The notes under the pieces were generated by a model. That model saw only the letters and a list, made by a program, of their open reading frames with translations. It was not told the DNA's origin and did no database searches. This document shows positions 45,270-56,299 of a DNA stretch of 64,000 nucleotides, one piece after another. The DNA lies in contig JAWZYV010001807.1 in NCBI GenBank assembly GCA_038373885.1, positions 372,001 through 436,000 on the forward strand, given 5' to 3'. Positions within the stretch are counted from its first letter, which is position 1; every line of letters begins with the position of its first letter. Source of the stretch: Cheiracanthium punctorium. Taxonomy: Eukaryota; Arthropoda; Arachnida; Araneae; Cheiracanthiidae. The position numbers and the translations under genes were made by a program.

Positions 45270-45480
45270 AAAGATTTTTGTTAATTCAAACAAGTAATTT
45301 GGTTGATTAGTTTGGTTAAATTAACATAACGCTTGTTTATTTTAATAAATGAACTGACAAAATGTTTTGTTGAAATAACCGAATAATTTTAGTAAAATAA
45401 TTTTGTTAAATTAACAAAAATTTCGTTGGTGCTATTTCAACCGGAAAATTTTGTTGATTAAACAAAACATTCTGTTCGGT
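45270..45480. repeat. AACAAAATTTTGTT-type repeat cluster
   Basis: TTTTGTTGAAAT, AATAATTTTGTTAAAT and TTTTGTTGATTAAACAAAA recur in both orientations within about 200 bp. Related words flank the MITE at 41937. It may be subterminal sequence of a DNA transposon; termini were not found. Confidence 0.4.
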
Positions 45481-46042
45481 GCAGGCAAACAACTGTTCAT
45501 AAAAGCTGTGCTGTTAGTTTCAAATAACCTTAGATGTTGACCAGTTTAACTTGCATTTTAATATTTGAATCCGACACCTTCACACTCCATCCATTCATCA
45601 TGTTTAGTGGACTAGTAAAAGCAAATATTTTTATTTTCCAAAAGAAGTACTTCGAAGCGTTTTTTTATTTTTTCACTTACTCCTAATCTATTCATCAGCT
45701 CATTTTAAATACGCATAGGAAATAGAAAAGTGCATCGTATTCCTCTAAAACCTTCACCGAATGGTGATCGCATGTAAATTGGGAACAGAAACAGCAGAAT
45801 ACGTTTGGCGAAAGAGAGAAAAATTTATTTCTTCGAGTTTTCAGACTAAACACAATTCGCAGTACTTGTGGAGAAGGAAAGCATCCCCGTCATTGGATCA
45901 AATAGGGATTAATCAGATACCAAGCAGCGCTGAGGATATAATTGTAAGAAATACAAACTTACTGAAACTTACCGAAATATTTATTCGGGAATATTTGTTA
46001 TTCAAATGTTTTCGGTTTTGTATAAGGAATATTTATTTTTAT
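45481..46042. other. Unassigned sequence
   Basis: A 94-codon frame at 45761-46045 matches nothing I know. TTTTAAATACGCATA here (45703) also occurs at 39585 and, altered, at 41043, hinting at a further old repeat. Confidence 0.3.
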
Positions 46043-46140
46043 TAGGTGTATCGGGAAAGTAATGTCCTTTTTTTTTACATAAAATTGAAAAAAATAAATA
46101 TTCAACAAGAACTGATTTATAAACAAACTGTGTCTAACAC
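46043..46140 (+). mobile_element. mariner-like terminal fragment
   Basis: TTAGGTGTATCGGGAAAGTA following TAT resembles mariner left termini. A T-run and AATAAATATTCAACAAGAAC follow. No right terminus or transposase found nearby. Confidence 0.4.
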
Positions 46141-46567
46141 AGTGTTGCCAACACTATCAGAGAAAAAATGGCTAGAATCAAATCGAGTGGCAAAAAGTGG
46201 CTAAAAATGATTTCGAACTGAGAAAGCATAAATTACTCTTAACTGATTCCAAAAAAAAATATCGTTTTTTCCTCGTTTTTGTGGAACTTCTGCCTTAAAT
46301 GGAGTGAATTCTGACGCCAAGTGAAACTGCCATATTGTGTTGTCGACATCCTCTGCGAAGTTTAATTTTGCCGTATATGGTCTCCGTTTTTAAAAAGACC
46401 ATAATGGTATAATTTTATGCCCTCAAGTTTGCGCAGAAGCGTTATAACATAAATTTAAATAACATTTAATAATGCAAATATAAAACTGCAGATACGAGCA
46501 AGCGAAACGCAAAGGATGATCAACGACGATTGAAATTGGCTAGAAATTGCGTATAACAGAAAGAATT
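46141..46567. other. AT-rich sequence, nothing recognised
   Basis: No gene or paired termini seen. Confidence 0.35.
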
Positions 46568-46811
46568 AAAGTAAATAAAAAACTTTGTAAAAGCACACAT
46601 AAGATGTTATAGGTAAGAGGATACGTACGTTTCAGCCAAAAATTTTTTTGGCCTTCTTCAGTCCAAGCCCTTCGTCGCAAGCCCGGCGAAGGGCTAGGCT
46701 TGCGACGAAGGGCTTGGACTGAAGAAGGCCAAAACAATTTTTGGCTGAAACGTACGTATCCTCTTACCTATAACATATTATGTGTGTTTTTTACAAAGTT
46801 TTTATTTACTT
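46568..46811. repeat. Near-perfect inverted repeat, arms about 115 bp
   Basis: Arm 46568-46683 is mirrored by 46697-46811 across a 13-base spacer, with few mismatches. Each arm carries AAAGTAAAT, ACTTTGTAAAA, ATAGGTAAGAGGATACGTAC and CAAGCCCTTCGTCGCAAGCC. On plus the right arm reads GGACTGAAGAAGGCC ... GGCTGAAACGTACG, then TTTACAAAGTTTTTATTT. It looks like two inverted copies of one retroelement tail or a foldback product. Confidence 0.85.
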
Positions 46812-47005
46812 TATTGTTTTACACCAGTATTTTGAGTGTTTTTTTCCACAGAAAGAATTTGACTAGAAATGGCCAGAAATAAATTAAAACGGAAAGAATA
46901 TGGATAAAAGAATTTCTAGTAGCTTCCTCGAACTTTTCTCGGTTCTTAAAGATTTCTTGGTTGTTAAAGTGGCCAGATTGAGCCACAAATTTGCTAAGTT
47001 GGCGA
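46812..47005. other. AT-rich sequence, nothing recognised
   Basis: TGGCCAGA and TTGGCGAACCTGG words recall the GGCGA-bearing repeats. No gene seen. Confidence 0.3.
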
Positions 47006-47013
47006 ACCTGGCC

Positions 47014-47171
47014 CATGGGCGCCGGCAGCATAGGGCAAGGGGGGGCAATGCCCCCCCTGGATTTTTGTATGCAGTGTTTTCCCTTGCTTTTTTGCTCTTT
47101 CCAACATGGTAACCATACGTTAAAGTAGTCTTTGTCCTCCCCCCTGGGGAAATATTCTGCCGGCGCCCATG
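47014..47171. mobile_element. hAT-type MITE with CATGGGCGCCGGCAG termini
   Basis: CATGGGCGCCGGCAG at the left is mirrored exactly by CTGCCGGCGCCCATG at the right. Flanks ACCTGGCC (47006-47013) and ATCTGGCC (47172-47179) agree at 7 of 8, an aged 8-bp duplication. G/C-run interior, 158 bp, non-coding. Confidence 0.8.
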
Positions 47172-47179
47172 ATCTGGCC

Positions 47180-47620
47180 TAATGTCCAGTCAGCATGTGT
47201 GGCTAAAAGGACTTGCCTGGCAAAAGGTGGGGTAGAAGTTTTTTTCTTTTAATTTGAACACGTTAGTGCCAATAAAAAAAAAAAAAATTATCCAGCATGG
47301 CCGACCCCAGGTAAACTTTCCACTGAAAAAAAAAAAAAAACCACGAAAATTAATTAATTTTTGAGGATTTTTCGAAATATCTCAGAAATGGTTGAATTTA
47401 GCAATAGTCTTATGTAACGTTGAAAGATGATTAAATTTCGCTGCAACTTTCATTATTGCAACATTTTTGTAATTTAAATAGCCAGCGCGTTGCGGCTTGT
47501 TGAAAGTTATTTGCCTCAACTTGATTGATTCAGGGATGGTGCGTGAAAACTGAGAAAAAGAAGAGGATGTCGGACAGTTCACAAGCTAAACGACGTCGCG
47601 TTGCTACTCTACCAGCAGAC
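47180..47620. other. Unassigned sequence
   Basis: A homopolymers near 47274-47287 and 47326-47340. 47520-47620 is slightly GC-richer (an open frame into the microsatellite) but matches nothing I know. Confidence 0.3.
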
Positions 47621-47630
47621 GACACACACA

Positions 47631-47684
<54 letters not shown>
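47621..47684. repeat. (CA)n(TA)n microsatellite
   Basis: A CACACA run with an interrupting GA passes directly into a TATATA run. Confidence 0.95.
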
Positions 47685-47685
<1 letters not shown>

Positions 47686-48110
47686 GACAATTTTTAAATG
47701 TTTAAATGCTCAAGATATTTTAAAAAGCATTCGAGAAGAATATTCCACTTGAACTGTATTTGCTTGTATTGATTTAGTCATTAATATCTGAACTGCAAAG
47801 GTCTCGACTGCTTTTAAAATATTTTGAACATTTAAAAATTTTCATCTCTTGCAAAAGTGAAATATCTATATTTTTTACAAAAGTTTTCTTAGTTTAGAAG
47901 CTTTCGTTCATTTATAGCATATCTTTGCAAGAAGAAATTTTTATTTTATGACTTTTAGGGCTCCATAATTAAAAGCTTCTACTTTTGAAAATTGCATTTT
48001 TACTTAATTTTTTATGCCAAGAAAAATTCAAATAAAAGAAAACATTCTGTAAACTTGAATTTTCACTTAGCTTCCATTCTTTAAAATCGGAGCATTGCCT
48101 TCGTTTCGTC
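47686..48110. other. AT-rich sequence, nothing recognised
   Basis: No gene, termini or RNA signature seen. Confidence 0.35.
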
Positions 48111-48114
48111 TTAA

Positions 48115-48390
48115 CCCATTTATGCCTAGTGTCCCTTTTTTGGGACGGCATTTTTGCTATTAGTCGAAAACGTTATTTATTTTTCCTAGCCTTTTTTCAT
48201 GAGTATTGAGCCTCAACTCTACAAAATATTTTAACATGAGCAAGTAGGATGTTGATATTTCTATTTTTATGCATAATGATTTTAAAAGAAATCATCCCTT
48301 GTTCAAGAAGTTGACATCAGAAATTTATCTACTGTTTCTGTTATCAGTAAAAATCGAAGAAAGTCGCAAAAATATCCAGGCACAAATGGG
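48115..48390. mobile_element. Second piggyBac-type MITE family
   Basis: TTAA at 48111-48114 and 48391-48394. CCCATTTATGCCTAG at the left mirrors the right end (CCAGGCACAAATGGG), matching known piggyBac-type CCCATTTGTGCC termini. Just inside the left end lies GTCCC-TTTTTT-GGGAC (48131-48146), in the same place as the hairpin of the foldback family. 276 bp, non-coding. Confidence 0.85.
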
Positions 48391-48394
48391 TTAA

Positions 48395-48931
48395 GCCAGC
48401 GAACAGTTGCAAAGCTAAGAGAAGAAAAAACAAAGTGAGTGTAGATAACGCAAAAGAGATTCGAAGTTGAACTATATATATATTTTTTAAAGATTTACTT
48501 TTAACATCGATTTTCATCAAACGTTAAGTAGGTGGATTCAAAACCGGAATGTTAACAGACAACGGAAGCAAGCCATTTCTCTCTGCATCCAGATACAATA
48601 GAATCGACTACATTAGAATAGCGATTTCATTTGTTAAGTCTAAGCTCAAAACCCTTGTTCCTAGGAAGATTCGTTGAAAGAACACAGTGAACTGACGATA
48701 TATTTACACGAGTTTTTAAATTGAGTACATGAGCTTCCACATTTCGATCATGAGAGAAAATAGTTGTGTTTCGTTTTCTTTTATTGTAGATGTAGGGAGC
48801 GATTCTAAATAAATAAGACTAAGAGACGAATATTGTACAATTTGCACAATCAATTAACCCATTAGGGACTGCACACATTTTCCATTCATCAGAATCGTTG
48901 ATTATTGACATTTTAAGACTCACTAATCTAT
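48395..48931. other. Intergenic sequence with possible piggyBac-type end
   Basis: TTAACCCATTAGGGACTGCA at 48854 resembles a piggyBac left end, but no right end follows. Otherwise AT-rich, nothing recognised. Confidence 0.35.
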
Positions 48932-49200
48932 CTATCTATATAAATAAAACAGAGTGTAAACTATCCATTAGTTTGTTTGTCTTCACCTCGCCTAGCTCCT
49001 AGACGGATGGTCGTAGACCTACCAAATTTTGTATGGAAATTATCCAGGACGGGTCCCTACATACCTTGAAGCGATTTTTTCGAAATTCGAAGTATTTTAA
49101 GAGATATCGATAAAAAATGTGTCGCAAAAGGCAAATATTTTCTCTCGCCATTTCGCAATTGTAACCCGCAGTGGAAAAAGAGAGAATATAGCATATCTAG
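48932..49200 (+). mobile_element. Helitron-like 5' fragment
   Basis: CTATCTATCTATATAAATAA, then TTAGTTTGTTTGTCTTCACC, AGACGGATGGTCGTAGACC and CCAAATTTTGTATGGA form a layout I associate with arthropod Helitron-type elements (TCTATATATAAA start, TTTGTCT, ACGGAT-x-ACC-AAATTT). No Rep/helicase and no CTRR end found. Confidence 0.45.
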
Positions 49201-49559
49201 GTTGCCATATTTGGCAAGTTTATTAAATGATTCAGTCTCTTGAAGTAAAAATAAAAGAATAACGATTTTTTTTTTGTTTAGATTATTTGTAAGGTTGTTT
49301 TTTAATTAAAATATCGTGTGCATGTGAAATCAGCGCAGGAATGAAATGTTTTATACTCAAAAGAAAAATAGGATTTGGAAATTTTCCGAGACTAAAATGT
49401 GCCACTTTTTAATTTCGCGAAAAATAAAATGGTTGATGTGCTATTTTGAGGAGATGAGTCTAAAGCTTGGTGCTATTTATATTAATTTTATTGTCTGCTA
49501 CTTGATATATGAATACACCTGAGAATAAGTTTTTGAAATTTTCATTCAGTTGGAATTGT
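49201..49559. other. AT-rich sequence, nothing recognised
   Basis: No gene or termini seen. Confidence 0.35.
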
Positions 49560-49780
49560 GCATTTTTCTGCGCAGCTCTTCCCCATCTATTTCTAATGTA
49601 TTACATCCAGAAAAAGGATGTTAGAAATATCACTTTTCATTTTGTTTAATCACACTCATGAGTATATGATTTACTTTCCAACTTAATGAAATAAGGAACA
49701 AAAATAGGGAAGACCCAAGGATTGTAATACACTTTTAATATATAGCACTTTAGTGCATATTTAAAATCTGAAAGTGTGTC
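49560..49780 (-). repeat. Dispersed repeat related to 41040-41150
   Basis: On minus: GCACTAAAGTGCTATATATT, then CCCTATTTTTG and CATTAAGTTGGAAAG, in the order seen at 41050-41130. Confidence 0.6.
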
Positions 49781-49859
49781 AGATTTTCTTACTTTTTTTT
49801 TTCTTTTTCCTTTCCGTTTTTTGATAAAGGCCAATATATCCAGAAGCTCTTCAGAATTA

Positions 49860-50566
49860 ATATAGGACGAAAATAATTTGTTCCTTTTTGTCGGTTTTTA
49901 TCGTTTAATATCTTATTCTTGTAACCAGGCCCTTTCGAAATAATGCACTTATGCCAACGAATAATCCAATCATCAAAACATTTTTTAAACACATTCTTCG
50001 GAATCGACTTCAGTTCTCGCAGTGAATTCTCTTTTATGTCTTCTATCGACGAAACGGGTGCCTCGAACTGGTAATTTAAGTTGTAGAAAGAGAAAAAAAG
50101 TTGTCTGGATCGATATCGGGTGAATACGGTGGTTGCTCGGTGGTATTTGTTAAGTTTTGATCAGAAATTCGTTCACAATGATAGCCTTATGAGATGGTGC
50201 GTTGTCGAGGTGCAAAATCTAAGAGTTTTCTTTCCACAAATCCCGCATTTTTCGACGAATTTTCTCTCTCAATCGCCGCATAACGCTCAGATAATATTCT
50301 TTATTTACCGTCTGACCTTCTGGCAAGAATTCCGAGTGCACAACACAGTGATAATCAACTTTGACGAGGTTTCTTCGGTTTCGGCTAAGTGGAGGGCGCC
50401 ATTTCGAAGCTTGTTGACAGGTTTGCATATCAAACTCGTAAACCCATGTCTCATCACCAGTTACAATGCGTTTTATGAATGCAAAAATCACAAAACACTC
50501 TTGAAATAAACTGATAAAATCGAGCACTGTGAACAAACTGAATGAGAGATAACGCTCTAACTCCAC
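49860..50566 (-). pseudogene. mariner transposase, C-terminal two thirds, broken
   Basis: On minus, 50566-50222 encodes FIKRIVTGDETWVYEFDMQT with the first catalytic Asp (about 50453-50455), then VVHSEFLPEGQTVNKEYYL. A TAG replaces the usual Trp codon before ILHLDNAPSHK, which holds the second Asp. After a frameshift comes PPYSPDIDP with the third Asp, then IEDIKENSLRELKSIPK and CFDDWIIRWHKCII. Order and spacing fit the mariner D,D34D catalytic domain. The N-terminal HTH region is missing. It would cut and paste at TA; this copy is dead. Confidence 0.88.
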
Positions 50567-50635
50567 GTCAGTATAGACGACAGTTGTGCCAACTTGGCGA
50601 CAAAAAGTATTTTGGCAATCTCTTTAGGCGGGCTT

Positions 50636-50872
50636 TTTAAATGACCAATTTCCGGTACTTTTTGGAAAGAATGTAAATAAACAACTGCATAAACCGAAAA
50701 AAGATCCCAAGGTGGAAAAAGTGCTGCCGCAACCATCGATCGATTTAACTATAGGCAACATGATGGTCGATCAAATCGCCAGTCGTACGCCACAGAACCA
50801 AAGAGCTTCTATGGCACAGCTGACTGAGTGGTACGCGATTGGCGACTCGATGGACCGTCATATTTTAGTTAA
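50636..50872 (-). repeat. Subfamily II TTAA-element unit E1
   Basis: Begins TTAAATGACCAATTTCCGG and ends ATTTTAGTTAA. Contains CCGCAACCATCGATCGATTT, CAACATGATGGTCGATC and the mirrored pair ATCGCCAGTCGTACGCCAC / GGTACGCGATTGGCGACTCG. Repeated at 51322-51558 directly after TTAA element copy 11. Confidence 0.8.
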
Positions 50873-51321
50873 CCCTTTAACGCGCAGTGTTCCCGCTCTG
50901 GGAACACCAAACTCTAACGTTTTGACTGTTGCCAGTCACGAAGAATAGATTCGATTTCTATAAAAATAGTTGCGGGTGACATAGCTCCATGAGAATCCTT
51001 CACTTTTTAGCACGTCATTTCCCGTAAAAAGAACTCACGATTATTTTTAACAGCACTGACATCTGCTGAAAAATGGAAGGATGCCAGAACAGCTGGAAAG
51101 ATTGCCCAATGCTGAAAAAAGAGCAGCCATTGCCATCGCTCGACTTAACTACTTACAGCTGGCTGTGCCCACGCACAGCCAGCTGTCGTCAAAAATAGGG
51201 TCTCTAGATCTGTGAAATGCGATGACCATTTCGATCGTCCGCCATCTTGCTGGTAGTTAAGTCGAACGATGGCAACCGCTGCCCTTTTTTCAGCATTGGG
51301 AAAGGGTTGCGCCTCAAAGGG
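50873..51321 (-). mobile_element. TTAA foldback element copy 11 (subfamily I)
   Basis: TTAA at 50869-50872 and 51322-51325. It carries the ACGCG end and hairpin and the unique third. A first arm is cut short at CTTAACTACTTACAGCTGGC, the palindromic centre, a full second arm and GGGTTGCGCCTCAAAGGG follow. It sits exactly at the junction of two tandem E units. Confidence 0.9.
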
Positions 51322-51619
51322 TTAAATGACCAATTCCTGGTACTTTTTTGACAGAATGTAAATGAACAACTGCATAAACTGAAAAAAGACCTCCAAGGTG
51401 GAAAAAGTGCTGCCTCAACCATCGCTCCATTTAACTATAGGCAACATGGTGGTCGATCAAATCGCCAATCGTACGCCACACAACTTAAGAACTTCTGTGG
51501 CACAGCTGGCTGTATGGTACGCGATTGGCGCCTCGATGGACCGTCATATTTTAGTTAAATCCAATGATAGCTGCGGTTACACTTTATCAGCGTTGGACAG
51601 TCTACCCAGTCATACTTAG
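51322..51619 (-). repeat. Subfamily II TTAA-element unit E2 and its right arm
   Basis: 51322-51558 repeats unit E1 with scattered differences (for example GATGGTCG to GGTGGTCG). It continues into TTAAATCCAATGATAGCTGC and TATCAGCGTTGGACAG, which correspond to the right half of copy 6 (TTAAATGGATCGATTGCAAC ... TTTCAGCGTTGAGCC). Confidence 0.7.
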
Positions 51620-52012
51620 GTTTTGATGACACGAAATCACCACCAGAGAAGCTGTTATTCAAATTTTCGAGAAAGCTTACTGTGCGTTGAAATAATCAAA
51701 CATTTCATCAGATTGTTCATGTGATACTTTTTCTTTAATGAAATTTGATAAAGAACCACCTTCCTCATCGTCGTTTTCAACCAGGTCCTCCAAATCTTCT
51801 CGTCGCGTCGAGTGGATGCACTGAATGTAACAATAACCGATGAAGATTTTATGTATTGCTACACAAAATATGCTACCTCTTATGGAAAGATTGCGATATT
51901 GAAAAACAGCACATTTTGTGGTGAATAAAAGTTATTTTTGTTGTAGCCAAATATAACTTTTATACAAGCACTTTTACCGCAGCTCTTGCATTTGCTAAAT
52001 AAATCTTTTATA
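51620..52012. other. AT-rich sequence, nothing recognised
   Basis: No gene, termini or RNA signature seen. Confidence 0.35.
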
Positions 52013-53052
52013 CCGGGTGATTCAAAATATATGTTAAAGCGTTCATCTTTTTAACCGTAAGTGATCGAAACATACTTTCAATTGGAAAAATCGTCAAATT
52101 AAGAATAGCTTTCAAATACAGCAATTTTTTCCCTAGGGGCTGTATACATATTTAAAAAATCAATTTTTCTACAGTCTCTCATCTCCTATCAATTAAATTC
52201 AAAAAATTTTGTCCTGTGCCCAAGAAAATTAATTTTTAAAAAATGCATGTCTCTAACTGAAATAGTTAGCTAGATACTTTATGTTAAAGTTAACTACTTT
52301 AACATGCCAACCATAACCTGCTGTTGGTGTTCGTTTTCAGCAGAAAAGAAATTTTTACTTTAGGGGACCCACTATGAGTTGATAAAAGTTAAATCATGAT
52401 CCCACTGTTAGAAAATGGCAACCAAGCGCATTCAAACGCGTAAAATTAACAAGTTCAATTTTACCTGAACTGATAGATACTATGGAATGATCGATAATTT
52501 ATTCTTTTAGGGTATCATCCACTTATTACGTTATGCTTCTAGAGAAGGACTTTTAAAGTGTAATAGAGAATATGAAAGCAATGGTGTGGACTAACTTTCA
52601 CTAGAAACTGCCAAGCATGCATTATAGGAAAATTCCAGACAAAATTGGACTGCCAGGAGTCAAATGTAACTGTCGAAAGACCATTGATATAAATAAATGT
52701 CAGTTGAAAAGTAACTTTACTTTTCTCCCATTTGAGACATCCTCTTAGCATTTGCCGACAAATGCTAAAATGTTTAACTTGCGACATCTTGGTAATTATT
52801 CCACTCAGAAACACGGAATTTTTTTTTTATTTACCTTCTTAGAACAACATTTTTAAAAGTATAAGTGGTAAGAAAGGAGGGACCGCATAAAAATTAAATT
52901 TCACATTTTAATATGTATACGGAATCTAGTAAAAAAAATGCCATATCCGAAAGTTACTTTTTATTTGACGAACTTTTTTCTAATTGAACGTACGTTTCGA
53001 TCACTTATCGTTTAAAACATAATCGATTTAACATCTATTTTGAATCACCCGG
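52013..53052. mobile_element. 1.04-kb element with long terminal inverted repeats
   Basis: CCGGGTGATTCAAAATATAT at the left is mirrored by ATCTATTTTGAATCACCCGG. Similarity extends inward through AAGTGATCGAAAC and TTCAATT(G/A)GAAAAA to about 150 bp. TA precedes the left end; CA follows the right end. The 91-codon minus frame at 52539-52814 matches no transposase I know. Probably a non-autonomous Tc1/mariner-type element. Confidence 0.7.
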
Positions 53053-53772
53053 CATAAATTGGACGATACTCGCCATTTTCTCCCATTTATTATGAATAAT
53101 CTTGTATCTAAAATAATGTTAGTAATGACTATTATAAATTCACCCACATACAAGAACTTGGAGATAGTCAAATGAATAATACAAGTACTATTCACAGCTC
53201 TAACGATTGCACGAATGATTATTGAATGTCGGCATTCGGTTCATTCAGCGATGTTGCAATTAATTATTTATTAGAAGTGTTCTCATCGGACGTACGTCAG
53301 ACACGCTGCTGAAACACTGTAAACGAACTTGCAGTCATGAGGAACGATGACGGCGTAAATTCATCGCCACTCTATCATCAAAGTAATAAATTTCAAGTTT
53401 TACTCAGCTGATGCGTATGAACTAGAGACTAAGCTAATCTATTCAGAAACATCAACAGCAAAACGTTTACCCGCAGAAAGGACTTGTTCCAATTGTACTA
53501 AATTTTTGGGATGACTTGCTCTTAAATTAGGCGAAAATTCGTGTTCAAATGATTAAAAACTGTATTTTGTTACAACAAAATCGGTGAACTGGAACACAAA
53601 ATAAAGAGTTTTGGATATCCCTTTGTTTAACATAGGGTTTTCTCGAGTTCTAGAGAATTATTGGTGCTATCGCTTAGCTGACTTCAGTTATGGGAGAATT
53701 ATTTTTAGCGCCAAATCAGGCAGTTTTTCGCCCAAAAGTAGCTAAGCGTGGGAAAATATGGTGCGTTTTTAT
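53053..53772. other. AT-rich sequence; GCCAAA words near its end
   Basis: AGCGCCAAATCAGGCAGTTT near 53708 recalls the CGCCAAATTTGGCG repeats. No gene seen. Confidence 0.35.
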
Positions 53773-54178
53773 TTATTGGCCCTGTTACGTTTGCTTCCCT
53801 GCATTAGTATTATGTAACAGCCTAGTATTACGCAATTGCATTTCTATTAAGCAGTCAAGGTTCGCGATTGATTGGGATTTTTCTAGCGATAGAATCTCTG
53901 AAATGTTCGCGTAACGTTGGCGGAAGCTATAAAAGAGCAAGGTCGCTAACAGCCGTTAGCTGACAAACTGACTGTTATGAAGCAAGTTACCGACTTAATT
54001 CCCGAGAACTGAGTATGCCAGATTCTTCGTCGAAATTCTAGGATCAATGAAATTTGTGTTTTGTCTTGTCAACTGGACGGTTTATTTGAACTTTTCATCT
54101 ACACTGGACTTTTAAGTTACGAATCCGAAAACTAATTAGAGTTTTCTGCAACAATAGGTATACTAATCTAGTGATTAC
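53773..54178 (+). mobile_element. Possible LTR
   Basis: Starts TGTTACGTTTGC, has a good TATA box in GGAAGCTATAAAAGAGC (53918-53934) and ends GATTACA followed by GAACTGGTGCGAC, which could be a primer-binding site. No second LTR, internal coding region or duplication confirms it. The TATA sequence could instead be a promoter of another element. Confidence 0.35.
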
Positions 54179-54180
54179 AG

Positions 54181-54599
54181 AACTGGTGCGACAGTATACC
54201 GATTGACGTTATTGCGTGATGTTTCGCAATTTTGTGAAACCCGTATTTACTAAGGTTAAATATCGAAATTTTCGGTATTAGCTGTAAATGGGAAATTGAT
54301 TTTTCATTATTAAAGTATTGACGTACTGTATTGAATGGGCACTTGCAGTTATTTAAAATGCTCTCCCCCCTTCCCCTGATGTAGCCTTAACCACAGAATT
54401 CTGCGCAGTGCAAATTGCTTTGCTTTTACCCGATCAGAGGTTAGACGTTGAAAGGGTGCACGGTAGGGTGGTGCGAAAAACATTTTTTTTTTTTTTAATT
54501 TGAAACGTCACCATGTGCAATAGTTGCGATTTTGTTAGTAAAATTAAACCCTGAAATTTGGATGAAATTGTGCAAATTATATGCAGTTGTGCAAATTAT
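54181..54599. other. Unassigned sequence
   Basis: A T homopolymer at about 54483-54497. GTGCAAATTATATG(C/A)AGTT is directly repeated near 54572 and 54590. No gene seen. Confidence 0.35.
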
Positions 54600-54740
54600 A
54601 TGAAGTTTTTATGCATACTAAAACAATAATTACGCAGTTTGAAACGATTTTCAAAAAAATCTTTAAACCCAATCATTTTTTTTTTTAAATCCGACGTCTA
54701 TATCTTACGTTGAGTGACCACCTGTTATGTCACCAACACG
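54600..54740 (-). repeat. Single diverged unit of the 155-bp repeat
   Basis: On minus: TTGGTGACATAACAGGTGGT, CACTCAACGTAAGATATAGA, CGTCGGATTT and TTTCAAACTGCGTAA, in the order of the unit at 8498-9600. Confidence 0.65.
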
Positions 54741-55879
54741 CTTAAATCTATTGATTAAAACTAACACTCCTTCATTGATTAAATTTCTTATCGGCTGATT
54801 TAAATCCTTTTACGCTAAAAAATACTCATTAAAGACAATAATTTCTTATCTCCTCAATTCACCTCATCCTTCCGATTCACTAGATTCTACTTAGCTCAAT
54901 TTTCACAATATTTTTGTCTATTTGAGTATTCTGTCTGTCTCTTCTCCCCCACGACCCATATCCTATTACTATCACGTGACCAACGCTCTTCAACGGATAA
55001 CGTTTCATAGTCACAAACGTGGCTCACGGCTTAGTTGTGTGTGTATTCGCTAGTGATAATTTGGTTTTATATCCGAATACCAAATGCATCTTTTTCTTAA
55101 TGAGTTGTGAAATAAATTCAGCCTAGATATGGAGGAGATGCTTTAGGTAAAGATTTCGCTTTATGACACAGTTTCTTACGATTGGATTATAAAAAGCTGT
55201 TGTAAAACAAATGAAGTTATGATATCTCCACTCAAGTGAGTAAGTAGTATTTTACCTTTTTCATGTAAATAAATTTGGTTGCTGCTTTAATTAAATCTCA
55301 CAGCTGGTTTAACCATGACTGTACTGTGAATTCGTTTTATAACTAGAGACTATAGTGAAATTATATTCTATTTATTAAAAAAATACTTTTTTATAGTGTA
55401 TTAAGATATATGTAATGTATTTGCCTTGATTTAAAATTTATTTTCTCGGGCTTATAATCATAGATTACAGCTCTGATAATAAAAAATGAAGAAAACGAAT
55501 AATTCAATATATTAATCAAAAACAGCAAATTTTAATAAAACACCCTTTTTATTGCTTAAAATAATAATCTTAACTGAGTACAGATATATTAATTAAAAAA
55601 AGGCTGATTTTGTAAAAACGCTCATTCTATAGCTTAAAAAATAATCATAATTGAGTACAGTTATATTAATCAAAAACGGACAGACACTCCTCATTTTTGA
55701 TTATTATTTAGCCTAAATGGAGCTGTTGTATAATGCTCAAAAATTGAGAATTTTTCTCTCCATTGATTTTTGTCGATTAATGTAGCAAATTTTACTAAAT
55801 CGGGAAAATGGCTGTCTGAAGTCAAAAATTGAGTAAAAATATACTCCGTTTGATTATTATTTTACTCAATAGATTTGAG
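54741..55879. other. AT-rich sequence with TTAATCAAAAA repeats
   Basis: ATATTAATCAAAAACAG, ATATTAATTAAAAAAAG and ATATTAATCAAAAACGG recur at 55509, 55587 and 55666 about 78 bp apart, each after GAGTACAG(A/T)TAT or AATTCA. This is a diverged short tandem array. No gene seen. Confidence 0.45.
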
Positions 55880-56215
55880 CGTGAAATTTCCTTTCTTCCG
55901 CTTCAGTCGTTATTACGTTATGTGTGAACAAAAATTTACGCAATTCAAAACAATTTTCTGAAAATCTCAAAATCCAATGAATTTTTTAAAAATTCGACGC
56001 CTAAACTTCAAGGTAAGTGACCACCTATCATGCCACCAAACTTTATTTCATTTGCTTCAGTCAGCTTTACGTGATGTGCGAATAAATAAAGTGTCTCTGA
56101 CAGAACGACAGACAGACAAACTATTTTCTTTTTTACGGTCGTACTGGGGTCCCAAATGCTTAAAACGGATAGAAATCACAAAATTTTTTAATACCAAGTA
56201 GTGTACAGGCAAAGT
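55880..56215 (-). mobile_element. Second copy of the 155-bp-repeat element (leader plus units)
   Basis: On minus: TTTTGTGATTTCTATCCGTT, GTTTGTCTGTCTGTCGTTCT, CGCACATCACGTAA, TGACTGAAGCAAATG, GTGGCATGATAGGTGGTCAC and TTTAGGCGTCGAATTTTT, then a second CATAACGTAATAACGACTGA unit. Same leader-then-units order as 8312-9600, but only about two units. Confidence 0.8.
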
Positions 56216-56299
56216 ATAATATTATTTATTTAGATACATAAAAGTTCTCATTCCGAAATTGAAACAACAATCACTTCAAACTTTAGTTATTTCATATCG

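Noticed and set aside
50120..50509. 129-codon plus-strand frame
   Set aside because: Antisense shadow of the mariner transposase relic, whose minus-strand translation has clear catalytic motifs.
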